Assembly: GCA_023379355.1 (NCBI GenBank)
Contig: JAMCUD010000093.1
Coordinates: forward strand, 1-13,369
DNA: 13,369 bases
Source: Thermoplasmatota archaeon
Lineage (GTDB): Archaea > Thermoplasmatota > Thermoplasmata > Thermoplasmatales > Thermoplasmataceae
Direction: 5' to 3'
The position numbers and the translations under genes are program-made. How positions within the stretch are numbered: the first letter of the stretch is position 1; every line of letters starts with the position of its first letter. Below are positions 1-6,270 of this stretch, in pieces. The notes under the pieces were generated by a model. That model was not told the origin of the DNA. It worked only from the letters and a program-made list of their open reading frames with translations, and did not search any database.

Positions 1-239
1 GAACCAGAAGGAGAGACCGGGTTACCAGAGTATACTCCTATCTCAGCATTGGAAACGACATAATGGTTGGGCTTGAGTTTCTTGTTGGAAGCTTTGAGTT
101 TTTTCCTTCCGGAAATGAAATATTGGGAGTATATCTCTTCATTGCTGGAAGTTCCCAGTTGCTCATCAGGCCTATTATTGAAATATCAAGAAGAATCCAC
201 CTGTACAGGATAAACAGGACAGGAATAGATCTGGAATAA
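1..239 (+). CDS. YrhK-like domain membrane protein, C-terminal fragment (5' end outside window)
   Basis: An open frame enters from the left edge (first full codon at base 3) and ends at TAA 237-239, leaving 78 residues. The fragment holds two hydrophobic segments: one around GNDIMVGLEFLVGSFEFF, and one around LGVYLFIAGSSQLLIRPIIE followed by a basic tail (ISRRIHLYRI). The pattern of a glycine-containing helix ending in GSF-FF, a short polar turn, then a helix ending in GS-QLLIRP-I and a basic RR-H tail is what I recall of the YrhK-like domain, a small bacterial and archaeal membrane domain of unknown function. No biochemical role is known. The N-terminus is missing, so length and start cannot be judged. 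It converges with the next gene, with only 10 bases between the two stop codons. The family call is from memory of the motif, not from a search. Confidence 0.65.
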   Translation, partial: TRRRDRVTRVYSYLSIGNDIMVGLEFLVGSFEFFPSGNEILGVYLFIAGSSQLLIRPIIEISRRIHLYRINRTGIDLE

Positions 240-249
240 GCTGGCCAAC

Positions 250-543
250 CTAGCGTTCTTCGAATTTCATCATTCTCCCGTCACCATAGGTCCTGAAATA
301 ATATTTGAATTGGTTGTTGCCGGAATATGCCATGCACTCCCTTCCTGAACTGTAGTTACCATGGAGTTCAACACGGTCTATTATATTCCATCCTGTTCTC
401 TTCTTGACCTCTTCCACCATGTTCTGGAATATGTCTGCGCATATGTTACAGCAGAAGAACATGTCCTCGCCTTCAATATCCCTGTGATATTCACCCCAGG
501 TTGCATTGCACAGACCACACCCCTCCTCATTGTTTGTTTTCAA
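250..543 (-). CDS. Ta0938-family small cysteine-rich (probable zinc-binding) protein
   Basis: This 97-residue soluble protein has two cysteine pairs, C9-x2-C12 and C31/C32-x2-C35, suited to bind one zinc ion, and an extra C70. The layout (CGLCNATWG near the N-terminus, then FFCCNICADIF) matches the Ta0938 family, described from Thermoplasma acidophilum and apparently confined to its relatives; its function is unknown. The start is TTG at 541-543, preceded on the minus strand by GGGGTGA about six bases upstream, a good Shine-Dalgarno site. The start lies inside the upstream gene, whose stop is at 527-529. The 17-base overlap and internal ribosome site imply translational coupling with the haem-oxygenase-fold gene, so the two products probably act together. 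Zinc binding is inferred from the cysteine spacing. Confidence 0.8.
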   Translation of the reverse strand: MKTNNEEGCGLCNATWGEYHRDIEGEDMFFCCNICADIFQNMVEEVKKRTGWNIIDRVELHGNYSSGRECMAYSGNNQFKYYFRTYGDGRMMKFEER

Positions 544-1477
544 TCATCTCACCCCTTTCCAGCCTTGCCTCAAGATAATTTGAAAATGCATTTGCCGATA
601 GAAGATATGACCCCTGTATATCCTCTAAATTTTCAGGGGTGCAGTACTTTTCAATAATATCAAGCGCCACGTAAGAATGTGAAACGTCCGCCTCGTAACC
701 TTCCCTGAGGAATTCTTTGACCTCTGCAGTTGCTTTCCCTTCTGAGAGGATATCCGGATTAAAATATGGATATTTTGCCCCATACCTTCCAAGATCCCTG
801 TTTGCCACAAGCTCCAGGGAATGCATTGCAGCCATGGTCTCTATCCATGTCCTTTCAGAGGCTATCCTGTTCCATATGGAAACTGCCTTTGAAGTGGCTG
901 GAAGTGGATTTGATTGAAGAATAACCCCTCTGTTAAGGCCCAGTGATTCACCCATCCTGATGAGCAGTTCATGATGGGATGGTTCATTCTTCCCGTATCC
1001 ATGAAGCTCCGTCATTATGTTTTCCAGTTCATAGTTCTGAACATCTTCAAAATCAGTCTTGGCCATAACATAGGAGCATGATTTGATCCACTGCTTCAGG
1101 AAGTGGTGATGTTCAATAGCGTATCCTCTCAGGACATTCACATCGTATGACTGCATGGCAACAATGAATGGATGAGGATTTGATCCTCTGAAATGATCCA
1201 CAAAATCCCTTATTATCCAGTCTTTAATGCCTTTCCCATTGAGTGAGTAATATTTTTCAAGCATTGATGAAAGCTTCTCAGCGTCGGATCTTACCCTGGT
1301 TAGATTTCTGTTTATCCATGATATATGTTTGGAATCACTTTCTTCTGCAAGTGTCATAAGGTGCATAGCAAGATCTATATATTTTCCTCTTCCGAGTCTC
1401 AACCCACAAACCGGACAGTCGACCATGTGTAATGTATGCATGTTAGCTATTAATCGGTTTTGAATACCCGCGTCCAT
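527..1477 (-). CDS. Haem-oxygenase-fold (TenA/PqqC/CADD-like) protein with N-terminal CCHH finger
   Basis: This is a 316-residue soluble protein. Residues 21-51 form a finger-like motif, C21-P-V-C24 with H39 and H51 as possible further zinc ligands. The rest is helical and reads like the haem-oxygenase-fold superfamily that includes TenA, PqqC and the di-iron oxidases (CADD type). A helix around 119-131 carries E122 and H123-H125. The segment 152-181 (N-I-M-T-E-L, then PSHHELL, then ESLGL) matches the usual 'N..E..G..H..L....LG' block. D264-x2-H267 matches the last helix of the di-iron motif. The CADD ligand pattern H-x3-D-x2-H is incomplete, because the first histidine position is G260. Catalysis is therefore uncertain: it could be an altered metal oxidase, a cofactor-free PqqC-like enzyme, or a non-enzymatic member. 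ATG 1477 is the longest start; Met13 and Met18 are alternatives that keep the finger. Confidence 0.7.
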   Translation of the reverse strand: MDAGIQNRLIANMHTLHMVDCPVCGLRLGRGKYIDLAMHLMTLAEESDSKHISWINRNLTRVRSDAEKLSSMLEKYYSLNGKGIKDWIIRDFVDHFRGSNPHPFIVAMQSYDVNVLRGYAIEHHHFLKQWIKSCSYVMAKTDFEDVQNYELENIMTELHGYGKNEPSHHELLIRMGESLGLNRGVILQSNPLPATSKAVSIWNRIASERTWIETMAAMHSLELVANRDLGRYGAKYPYFNPDILSEGKATAEVKEFLREGYEADVSHSYVALDIIEKYCTPENLEDIQGSYLLSANAFSNYLEARLERGEMIENKQ

Positions 1478-1501
1478 TCATAAAACTGGAGTAATTGTAC
1501 T

Positions 1502-1900
1502 TCAGTAACCAGGTATAGCTAGCGGGGGAAAATGGAATGGAAATAACAGGATGAATGATAAAATGTAGTATATGACCGCTAGAATTATCCACGCTATAAT
1601 GGCAATGAGGAAACCGCTGATCCAGCCAGTTCCAATAAGGAATTTTATAACATAGATCATTCCAAAAAATCCAACTAAAAAGCCCACAACGGGTGTAAAG
1701 AAGCTGAATACGAAGAATAGGAAGAAGAATATTATGATGGAGATGAAAAAAATAAACATGCCCCTACCCATAGAAATTTTCCTGCCTGCAACAGCATACG
1801 CTGAGAATTTTACGGCAAGACCACCTACGAACCATAAAAAAAGCAGTGTAAATATCCTACCCAGAGCAAGCTCCGTTGAATATATGGAATATGGAAACAC
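1502..1900 (-). CDS. Hypothetical four-helix membrane protein
   Basis: I do not recognise this 132-residue protein. It is almost entirely hydrophobic, with probable membrane helices near residues 12-34, 46-68 (a very Phe/Ile-rich stretch), 70-89 and 93-121. The only clearly charged loop is GRKISMGRG at 39-47. There are no cysteines or obvious catalytic residues. The start is GTG at 1898-1900. A minus-strand TATA-like stretch at 1921-1930 is centred about 26 bases upstream, as expected for a leaderless archaeal transcript, and no Shine-Dalgarno site is visible. The stop is 24 bases before the start of the haem-oxygenase-fold gene, so read-through into that gene is possible. Hydrophobicity and the well-placed promoter support a real gene. 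Confidence 0.65.
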   Translation of the reverse strand: MFPYSIYSTELALGRIFTLLFLWFVGGLAVKFSAYAVAGRKISMGRGMFIFFISIIIFFFLFFVFSFFTPVVGFLVGFFGMIYVIKFLIGTGWISGFLIAIIAWIILAVIYYILSFILLFPFHFPPLAIPGY

Positions 1901-1920
1901 TGGAGTTAATCTATAATAGG

Positions 1921-1930
1921 ATATTATTAT
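1921..1930 (-). promoter_or_regulatory. TATA box for the membrane protein starting at 1900
   Basis: The minus strand reads ATAATAATAT, centred about 26 bases upstream of the GTG start. That spacing fits a leaderless transcript starting at or next to the initiation codon. The surrounding 1901-2063 stretch is very AT-rich, so other positions are possible. Confidence 0.4.
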
Positions 1931-1991
1931 TTTTTCATGATTATTTATTTAAACAATTTATAATAATAACTACATTTCCCAAAGAACGATT

Positions 1992-1997
1992 AAAAAA
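1992..1997 (-). terminator. Poly-T terminator candidate after the gene ending at 2064
   Basis: The minus strand carries a run of six T residues 67 bases beyond the TGA stop of the 2064-2429 gene, within an AT-rich gap. Short U-runs without a hairpin are typical archaeal termination signals. This is positional inference only. Confidence 0.3.
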
Positions 1998-2063
1998 GTG
2001 AATTAAAGATTAATTTGCTTGAGTAAAGCTAAAACATCTGATACTTGAGGTCATCTCTATGCA

Positions 2064-2429
2064 TCAGAGGACATAGAAATAGACAAGTGCGGCGATTCCT
2101 GTAGCTATAATTACTGCACCTATGTAATACGGAATGAGATTCCTCTTTCTGGGAGAAAGACCGAATTCAGAGTAATCGTTTATGCTGGAATAACTGTGTT
2201 GGTTTTTATCGTTATCCCCGTTTTTACTTCCATCCGCTGTTGCAGCAGATCCCCCATTCTGGTTCTGCCTGTTACGTCCAAGGCTTATAAATGGAAAAAA
2301 GAAAAAGAATGGTACAAAGTCAACAAATCTCCCCTGTGAAGGAAAAAGCCTTGGTATTATAACATAAATTGACAGCATTGCAACAAGGTAGATCCCCCAG
2401 AATACAATGATGTATGTTCTTCTCCTCAA
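2064..2429 (-). CDS. Hypothetical membrane protein with polar Asn/Gly/Ser-rich linker
   Basis: This 121-residue protein matches no family I recognise. A basic start (RRR) precedes a membrane helix at about 6-26. A Phe-rich hydrophobic segment follows at 36-50, then a polar linker of about 45 residues rich in N, Q, S, G and D (51-95), a basic patch (PRKRN), and a final helix at 98-120 that ends the chain. By the positive-inside rule both basic patches would face the cytoplasm. The only in-frame start before the first helix is TTG at 2427-2429; the next methionine is residue 18, inside the helix. The frame is open upstream to a TAA with no ATG or GTG. A minus-strand AATAATAT at 2457-2464 lies about 31 bases upstream and supports TTG. 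It is divergent from the aldehyde-dehydrogenase-like gene, with a 90-base gap. Confidence 0.6.
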   Translation of the reverse strand: MRRRTYIIVFWGIYLVAMLSIYVIIPRLFPSQGRFVDFVPFFFFFPFISLGRNRQNQNGGSAATADGSKNGDNDKNQHSYSSINDYSEFGLSPRKRNLIPYYIGAVIIATGIAALVYFYVL

Positions 2430-2456
2430 CCTTATCGTAAGAGAATTTTGAATAAC

Positions 2457-2464
2457 ATATTATT
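2457..2464 (-). promoter_or_regulatory. TATA box for the gene starting at 2429
   Basis: The minus strand reads AATAATAT, centred about 31 bases upstream of the TTG start. This spacing gives a transcript beginning at or a few bases before the start codon. Confidence 0.35.
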
Positions 2465-2487
2465 CTTTGCTCATATCCCTTGAGCCA

Positions 2488-2497
2488 TATTAATTAA
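2488..2497 (+). promoter_or_regulatory. TATA box for the aldehyde-dehydrogenase-like gene
   Basis: TATTAATTAA is centred about 27 bases upstream of ATG 2520, and no Shine-Dalgarno site precedes that ATG. Both points fit a leaderless transcript. The sequence is nearly palindromic and lies in the divergent gap, so it could also serve the opposite strand. Confidence 0.5.
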
Positions 2498-2519
2498 CCT
2501 TGTAAGCCTATTTGTAACA

Positions 2520-3845
2520 ATGGATGTATTTAACAAGTTTAATGGAAAAGTGGAAAGAACCTATGAGACTTCTGACAGAACCTCTCTTTCCTCAACGTTG
2601 AACAAAAGCAGGGAGGCTTTCAACTCAATGGCAACATTAAATGGCCGTGATAGATTAAAGGCACTTCAGATAGTTTTGAAGAGAATAATGGAGGATGAGG
2701 ATTCTCTCTCGGAGCTCATAACAGAAGAGACCGGAAAGCCAAAAAAACTCGCTTCCAGTGAAGTACTTACAGCCAAAAACATAATGGAGGCTGCCATCCA
2801 GACATTAACTGCCCTTTCCCATGGATCAATCAACTATTCATTACTGGGGAATGCGGCTGGATATTCTGTTTACAGAAATTTTCCCAGAGGAACTGTGACC
2901 GGCACTTGCGATTACGGGAACCCACTATCCAGTGCAGCATTGAAAATTGCTGCTTCGGTAGCCACTGGAAACACTCTTCTGATCTTTCCGTCCAGAATTG
3001 CCCCCACACCATCACTCAAACTTATTTCATACGTCGGTGAGACACAGCTTCCAGAACATGCGGTTCAGTCAATTCTTTCTGAGGAATATGGAATTCTTGA
3101 TGAACTCCATTCCCTGGCCCATAAATCCCAGGGAAACTGGGAACTTGTCCTTAACAAAGAGGAATTCCACGAATTCACAATGCTTGAAAAATTTGAGAAA
3201 AGACCCGAAAACCGCCATTTAATTATCTGGAACGATGCAGATCTTGACAGTACTGCGGAATCTATTGGAAAGTCCATTTTCATGGCAAGCCATGGAAGTT
3301 ATATACAATCCATGAAGATCATAATACACAGAGATGTTGCAGAATATACCTTGAATAGACTCATAGAGATCATCTCATCGATGAAGATCGGTGATCCCTC
3401 AGACCCTGATACCAGCATAGGGCCATTGGTAAGCTCAACCATGGTTGCAAAGACATCGGATATTTTGGAGGAAGAAATAAGATCGGGGTCGTACCCTCTG
3501 CTGGATCTGAAGATAAGAGATCCTTTCATTCACCCTGTTCTTCTGGATAGCACAGGAAACAACGGCCCCATGTCAATGAAGGGCGTATTTGGACCGGTTA
3601 TAACCGTATACAGAATTGATTCCCTTCAGGAAGTTGTTGACATGTGCACAATGGGTGGAGAAGGAGGCGATGCGTCCCTTTATACCTCGGATATAAACAT
3701 AATCAGGTCACTGTTCGAAAGGGTTGGGTTTTCATCACTGAATGTCAACACAGACCCTGCTTTGAAACCTGAGTATTTCAGGAATCTTTTCAGTTCTGAG
3801 TTAAATTCCCCCATTTACACAAAAAGATCTGTCCTTAACATCTGA
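2520..3845 (+). CDS. Aldehyde dehydrogenase-fold protein lacking catalytic residues (probable pseudoenzyme)
   Basis: The 441-residue protein follows the aldehyde dehydrogenase superfamily along its length. Residues 66-81 (LITEETGKPKKLASSE) match the 'E.GKP...a..E' block. Residues 141-151 (LKIAASVATGN) match the NAD-binding 'K.apAla.GN' helix. DADLD is at 239-243, the 'GDP.d..t..GPLvs' block at 291-305, and FGPV at 357-360. The active site has been lost. The GQxC cysteine motif reads G259-S-Y-I262, so Ile replaces the nucleophile. The lysine of 'KPse' is F156. The glutamate of 'E.FGPV' is G355. The oxyanion-hole asparagine motif (WNFP) is displaced, reading YGNP. The frame is intact and the promoter good, so this is not simple gene decay. 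It may bind nucleotide or protein partners, but oxidation by the normal thioester mechanism is not expected. It is slightly shorter than typical members (about 480). Confidence 0.85.
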   Translation: MDVFNKFNGKVERTYETSDRTSLSSTLNKSREAFNSMATLNGRDRLKALQIVLKRIMEDEDSLSELITEETGKPKKLASSEVLTAKNIMEAAIQTLTALSHGSINYSLLGNAAGYSVYRNFPRGTVTGTCDYGNPLSSAALKIAASVATGNTLLIFPSRIAPTPSLKLISYVGETQLPEHAVQSILSEEYGILDELHSLAHKSQGNWELVLNKEEFHEFTMLEKFEKRPENRHLIIWNDADLDSTAESIGKSIFMASHGSYIQSMKIIIHRDVAEYTLNRLIEIISSMKIGDPSDPDTSIGPLVSSTMVAKTSDILEEEIRSGSYPLLDLKIRDPFIHPVLLDSTGNNGPMSMKGVFGPVITVYRIDSLQEVVDMCTMGGEGGDASLYTSDINIIRSLFERVGFSSLNVNTDPALKPEYFRNLFSSELNSPIYTKRSVLNI

Positions 3846-3849
3846 CTGC

Positions 3850-3855
3850 TTTTTT
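3850..3855 (+). terminator. Poly-T terminator after the aldehyde-dehydrogenase-like gene
   Basis: A run of six T residues begins five bases after the TGA stop, in the 43-base gap between two convergent genes. This is a typical short archaeal U-tract terminator. No comparable signal is seen for the minus-strand operon that ends at 3889. Confidence 0.45.
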
Positions 3856-3888
3856 CAGGATGTGGCGGCCTAACTGAATTATCTTCAT

Positions 3889-5643
3889 CTATATTAGAAT
3901 TGTAAGAAGCAGAACAATCATGAATGCCAGAATCATGTAGATGATGTACCACCTTATTGAGCTGTTCATAAAACCCAGTGTGAATCCTTTCGCCACCTTT
4001 CTGTATGATCTCGTCAATACAATCATGAAAGCCCAGAAGGCGTCAGAAATAGCCATGTACTGGCTTCTCTCGCCAATTCCTGGCCTCAGTATCTTCTTGA
4101 GCATCATCCTTATGTTGTTTGAGAACGCGTAGGGAGTATAATTCTCTGTCATATCTCTACCCCCCATCCAGACAGTCACAGATCTGGTATCAGGTTTCCT
4201 GAATATTACAAAGGTTGCGAGGGAGAAAACTGCCAGTAGGCCGAAAACATAATCCGGTGAAATGAGACCAAAGTCGGCAGCTGAAAATCTGGACTGTATG
4301 GTGAATCCGTTGAATACAAAGATGCTTGGAAGTCCACCAAGAAATTCTGACCCTACAAATAGGGGAGACAGTATGAACAGAAGTATGAGTGCAATGCCTA
4401 TTGCAAACACCGCCCTGTGTTCGTTCCTCTTGCCCTTATTGTTCCCATTTCTGATCTGAGTGAATACAAATGCTTTCATCATTGCTGCCGTTGCAAATCC
4501 CTCTCCAATTGCTATGAGAGATCCGGCAATGATTGATACTATTCCCAGATATCCCAGGAAAGAAGCGCCCATGAAGAACATTTCAAGGATCATCCATGTT
4601 CCCAAACCTCCGATTGTGGGAAAGAGGCCTGAAAGCGAGGCCGTACTGAGCAACTCACCTACTCTCGAGAATCTGGAAGAACTCAACCCTTCGTCAAGGA
4701 AATACTCCTTTCCTGAAGCACCTATACCAAGGAAAAGCCCGGTCTTTGAAAGTGAGTGGGAAAGACTGAAAATAACTATAACAACCAGAGAAAAGTCCCT
4801 CAGGATTGAGGTCTCTGCTATCATGTAAAAACCAATGGCTGCAAGAATTGCACCGTTGTTTTCTATTGTACTGAATCCGGCAAGCATTTTTGCATGCTCT
4901 GAGACGTATGCAAATAGGGAGGCAAAAATAACTGAAAGCACTCCGATGGCAATGACAATCACTCCGAAGATGTTGGAAATTGGGCTAAGAAGCATGATCC
5001 TCACTATTCCGAACACCCCCATCAGGGTCATTGTTGCACTGAGTATTGCGGACCCATTTGCCGGGGCATTTCCATGTGCAATTGGAAGCCATTCACTTAT
5101 CATGAATGGAACCATCCCCATTTTCACAAGTGCACCCAGTGTGAAAAGCACAAGTGGAATCACCGAATTCACCGTTGTAAATGCCATGGTTGTGCCTCCG
5201 GTGAGATAGAATGAATAAATTGCACCGGCCACTATAAGAACTGTGCTCAGTTCACTGAATGCCATGAACACAAATGGGGGATAGTCATTTTTCTTGTTCA
5301 TTGCGATCAGCACGTAGCTTGACACGGACATTGTCTCCCAACCGGCAAGGAATTCCAGGTAGTTCCTTGAAAGGAGAATCACTACCATCCCGAATATTGT
5401 AGAACCGAACATTGGTGCAAGCCACTTTCCGTATTTCTCACCGTAACTGACGGAAAACCAGGAAGAGAAAATCCAAACCAGTGAGGCGATGATAGCAAAG
5501 GAATCTATATAGTCAAAGTGTATGAACGACCCGGCCAGAAGTATTGCAGAAGATACTGCCAGTGCAACATACCCTGCCTTCCTGTTCCACACGGATACTG
5601 CAACCGAAACTGCAAATGGTGCCAGAAACAGCCATGATATCAT
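3889..5643 (-). CDS. HyfB/HycC-like (NuoL-related) antiporter-type membrane subunit
   Basis: This 584-residue polytopic membrane protein is the last gene of the six-gene operon. It belongs to the Mrp-antiporter / NuoL family. Residues 101-113 (GWETMSVSSYVLI) carry the TM5 glutamate E103. Residues 171-205 carry the TM7 lysine K174 and a WLPIAH..AP...SA block typical of HycC/HyfB. H250/K252 and SHSLSKTG (H296, K300) supply the remaining proton-path charges. The C-terminal part (VWMGGRD, then YTPYAFSNNIR, then a final helix after an amphipathic stretch) matches the HyfB/HycC tail. It is shorter than E. coli HyfB (about 670). The predicted role is ion translocation driven by the peripheral electron-transfer arm. 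ATG 5643 directly follows the TGA of the preceding gene, with GGGGTGAT just upstream as ribosome site. Confidence 0.88.
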   Translation of the reverse strand: MISWLFLAPFAVSVAVSVWNRKAGYVALAVSSAILLAGSFIHFDYIDSFAIIASLVWIFSSWFSVSYGEKYGKWLAPMFGSTIFGMVVILLSRNYLEFLAGWETMSVSSYVLIAMNKKNDYPPFVFMAFSELSTVLIVAGAIYSFYLTGGTTMAFTTVNSVIPLVLFTLGALVKMGMVPFMISEWLPIAHGNAPANGSAILSATMTLMGVFGIVRIMLLSPISNIFGVIVIAIGVLSVIFASLFAYVSEHAKMLAGFSTIENNGAILAAIGFYMIAETSILRDFSLVVIVIFSLSHSLSKTGLFLGIGASGKEYFLDEGLSSSRFSRVGELLSTASLSGLFPTIGGLGTWMILEMFFMGASFLGYLGIVSIIAGSLIAIGEGFATAAMMKAFVFTQIRNGNNKGKRNEHRAVFAIGIALILLFILSPLFVGSEFLGGLPSIFVFNGFTIQSRFSAADFGLISPDYVFGLLAVFSLATFVIFRKPDTRSVTVWMGGRDMTENYTPYAFSNNIRMMLKKILRPGIGERSQYMAISDAFWAFMIVLTRSYRKVAKGFTLGFMNSSIRWYIIYMILAFMIVLLLTILI

Positions 5644-6270
5644 TCAATCACCCCTTGCCCTCAAGAGGGCTGCAAGTATAGTGTAGGGGTTTGGAGGGCA
5701 ACCGGCTATCTCCACATTGTATTCTCCAGATTTAAGTGCGCCTTTGCCTATTATGCCTCCAGAAATTGCGCATGCACCCATGAGAATAACCATCTTTGGA
5801 TCTGACATTGCCTCATATGCCCTTTTCAGAGGTTCTTCCATGCCTTCTGTCCACACACCCATGACAACTATTGCGTCTGCATGCCTGGGGGTATTTGTGA
5901 AAAATATTCCAAACCTGTGCATATCGTACTGGGGTGCCGTTAATGCATGCAGTTCAGTGTTGCATGATCCGCATGCACCGGAGTCCAGGGGATATATGTA
6001 GAAGGATTTCCTGAACTGATGCATCTTTTCCCCGACATTGAATATCTCGTGGTTTCCTGTGGGTTCATAATTTGGAAGGCAGCGCCTGCAGAATATGCAC
6101 TTTGTCATATCCCATTTTCCATTGGTTATAGCGTCTGTGGGACAGTTTGCCTCCCCTGAACCCTTTATCTCAGTGCTCCATGGTGCAATTTCAACCGGTC
6201 TGTCTTTTGGAAATTTCTCAGTCTTTACACCCTTACTCACACCCTTCAGGAACCATATTCCATTCTTCAT
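5644..6270 (-). CDS. HyfI/NuoB-like small subunit fused to a degenerate ferredoxin domain
   Basis: This 208-residue protein combines two modules. The C-terminal part (about 90-208) is a NuoB/HycG-type small subunit with all four proximal [4Fe-4S] ligands: GAC100-GSC103-NTEL, GAC167-AISGG and GC191-PPNP. It would pass electrons to the large subunit encoded just upstream. The N-terminal 90 residues resemble a HyfH/NuoI-type ferredoxin domain (a K-T-x2-FP element, NC43-PTDAI, then C58-IFC61-RRC64). The first CxxCxxC is lost, reading STEIKGSGEA before NCP, and the final cysteine after C64 is also absent. The remaining C43, C58, C61 and C64 are the natural set for one cluster in a two-cluster ferredoxin fold. 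ATG 6270 overlaps the previous stop as ATGA, with GGGGGTTGATC upstream as ribosome site. No separate HyfH-type gene is present. Confidence 0.88.
   Translation of the reverse strand: MKNGIWFLKGVSKGVKTEKFPKDRPVEIAPWSTEIKGSGEANCPTDAITNGKWDMTKCIFCRRCLPNYEPTGNHEIFNVGEKMHQFRKSFYIYPLDSGACGSCNTELHALTAPQYDMHRFGIFFTNTPRHADAIVVMGVWTEGMEEPLKRAYEAMSDPKMVILMGACAISGGIIGKGALKSGEYNVEIAGCPPNPYTILAALLRARGD

Noticed and set aside
107..114. A third TTCCGGAA site as part of a regulon
   Set aside because: It is inside a coding region and single; chance occurrence is the simplest explanation.
361..917. Plus-strand frames at 361-657 and 717-917
   Set aside because: They are antisense to the Ta0938-type and haem-oxygenase-fold genes and show no protein-like features.
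3941..5209. Several plus-strand open frames (3941-4132, 4262-4459, 4460-4828, 4835-5209)
   Set aside because: They lie wholly antisense to the HyfB-like gene, have no family resemblance, and arise because the opposite strand is a strongly biased membrane-protein gene.
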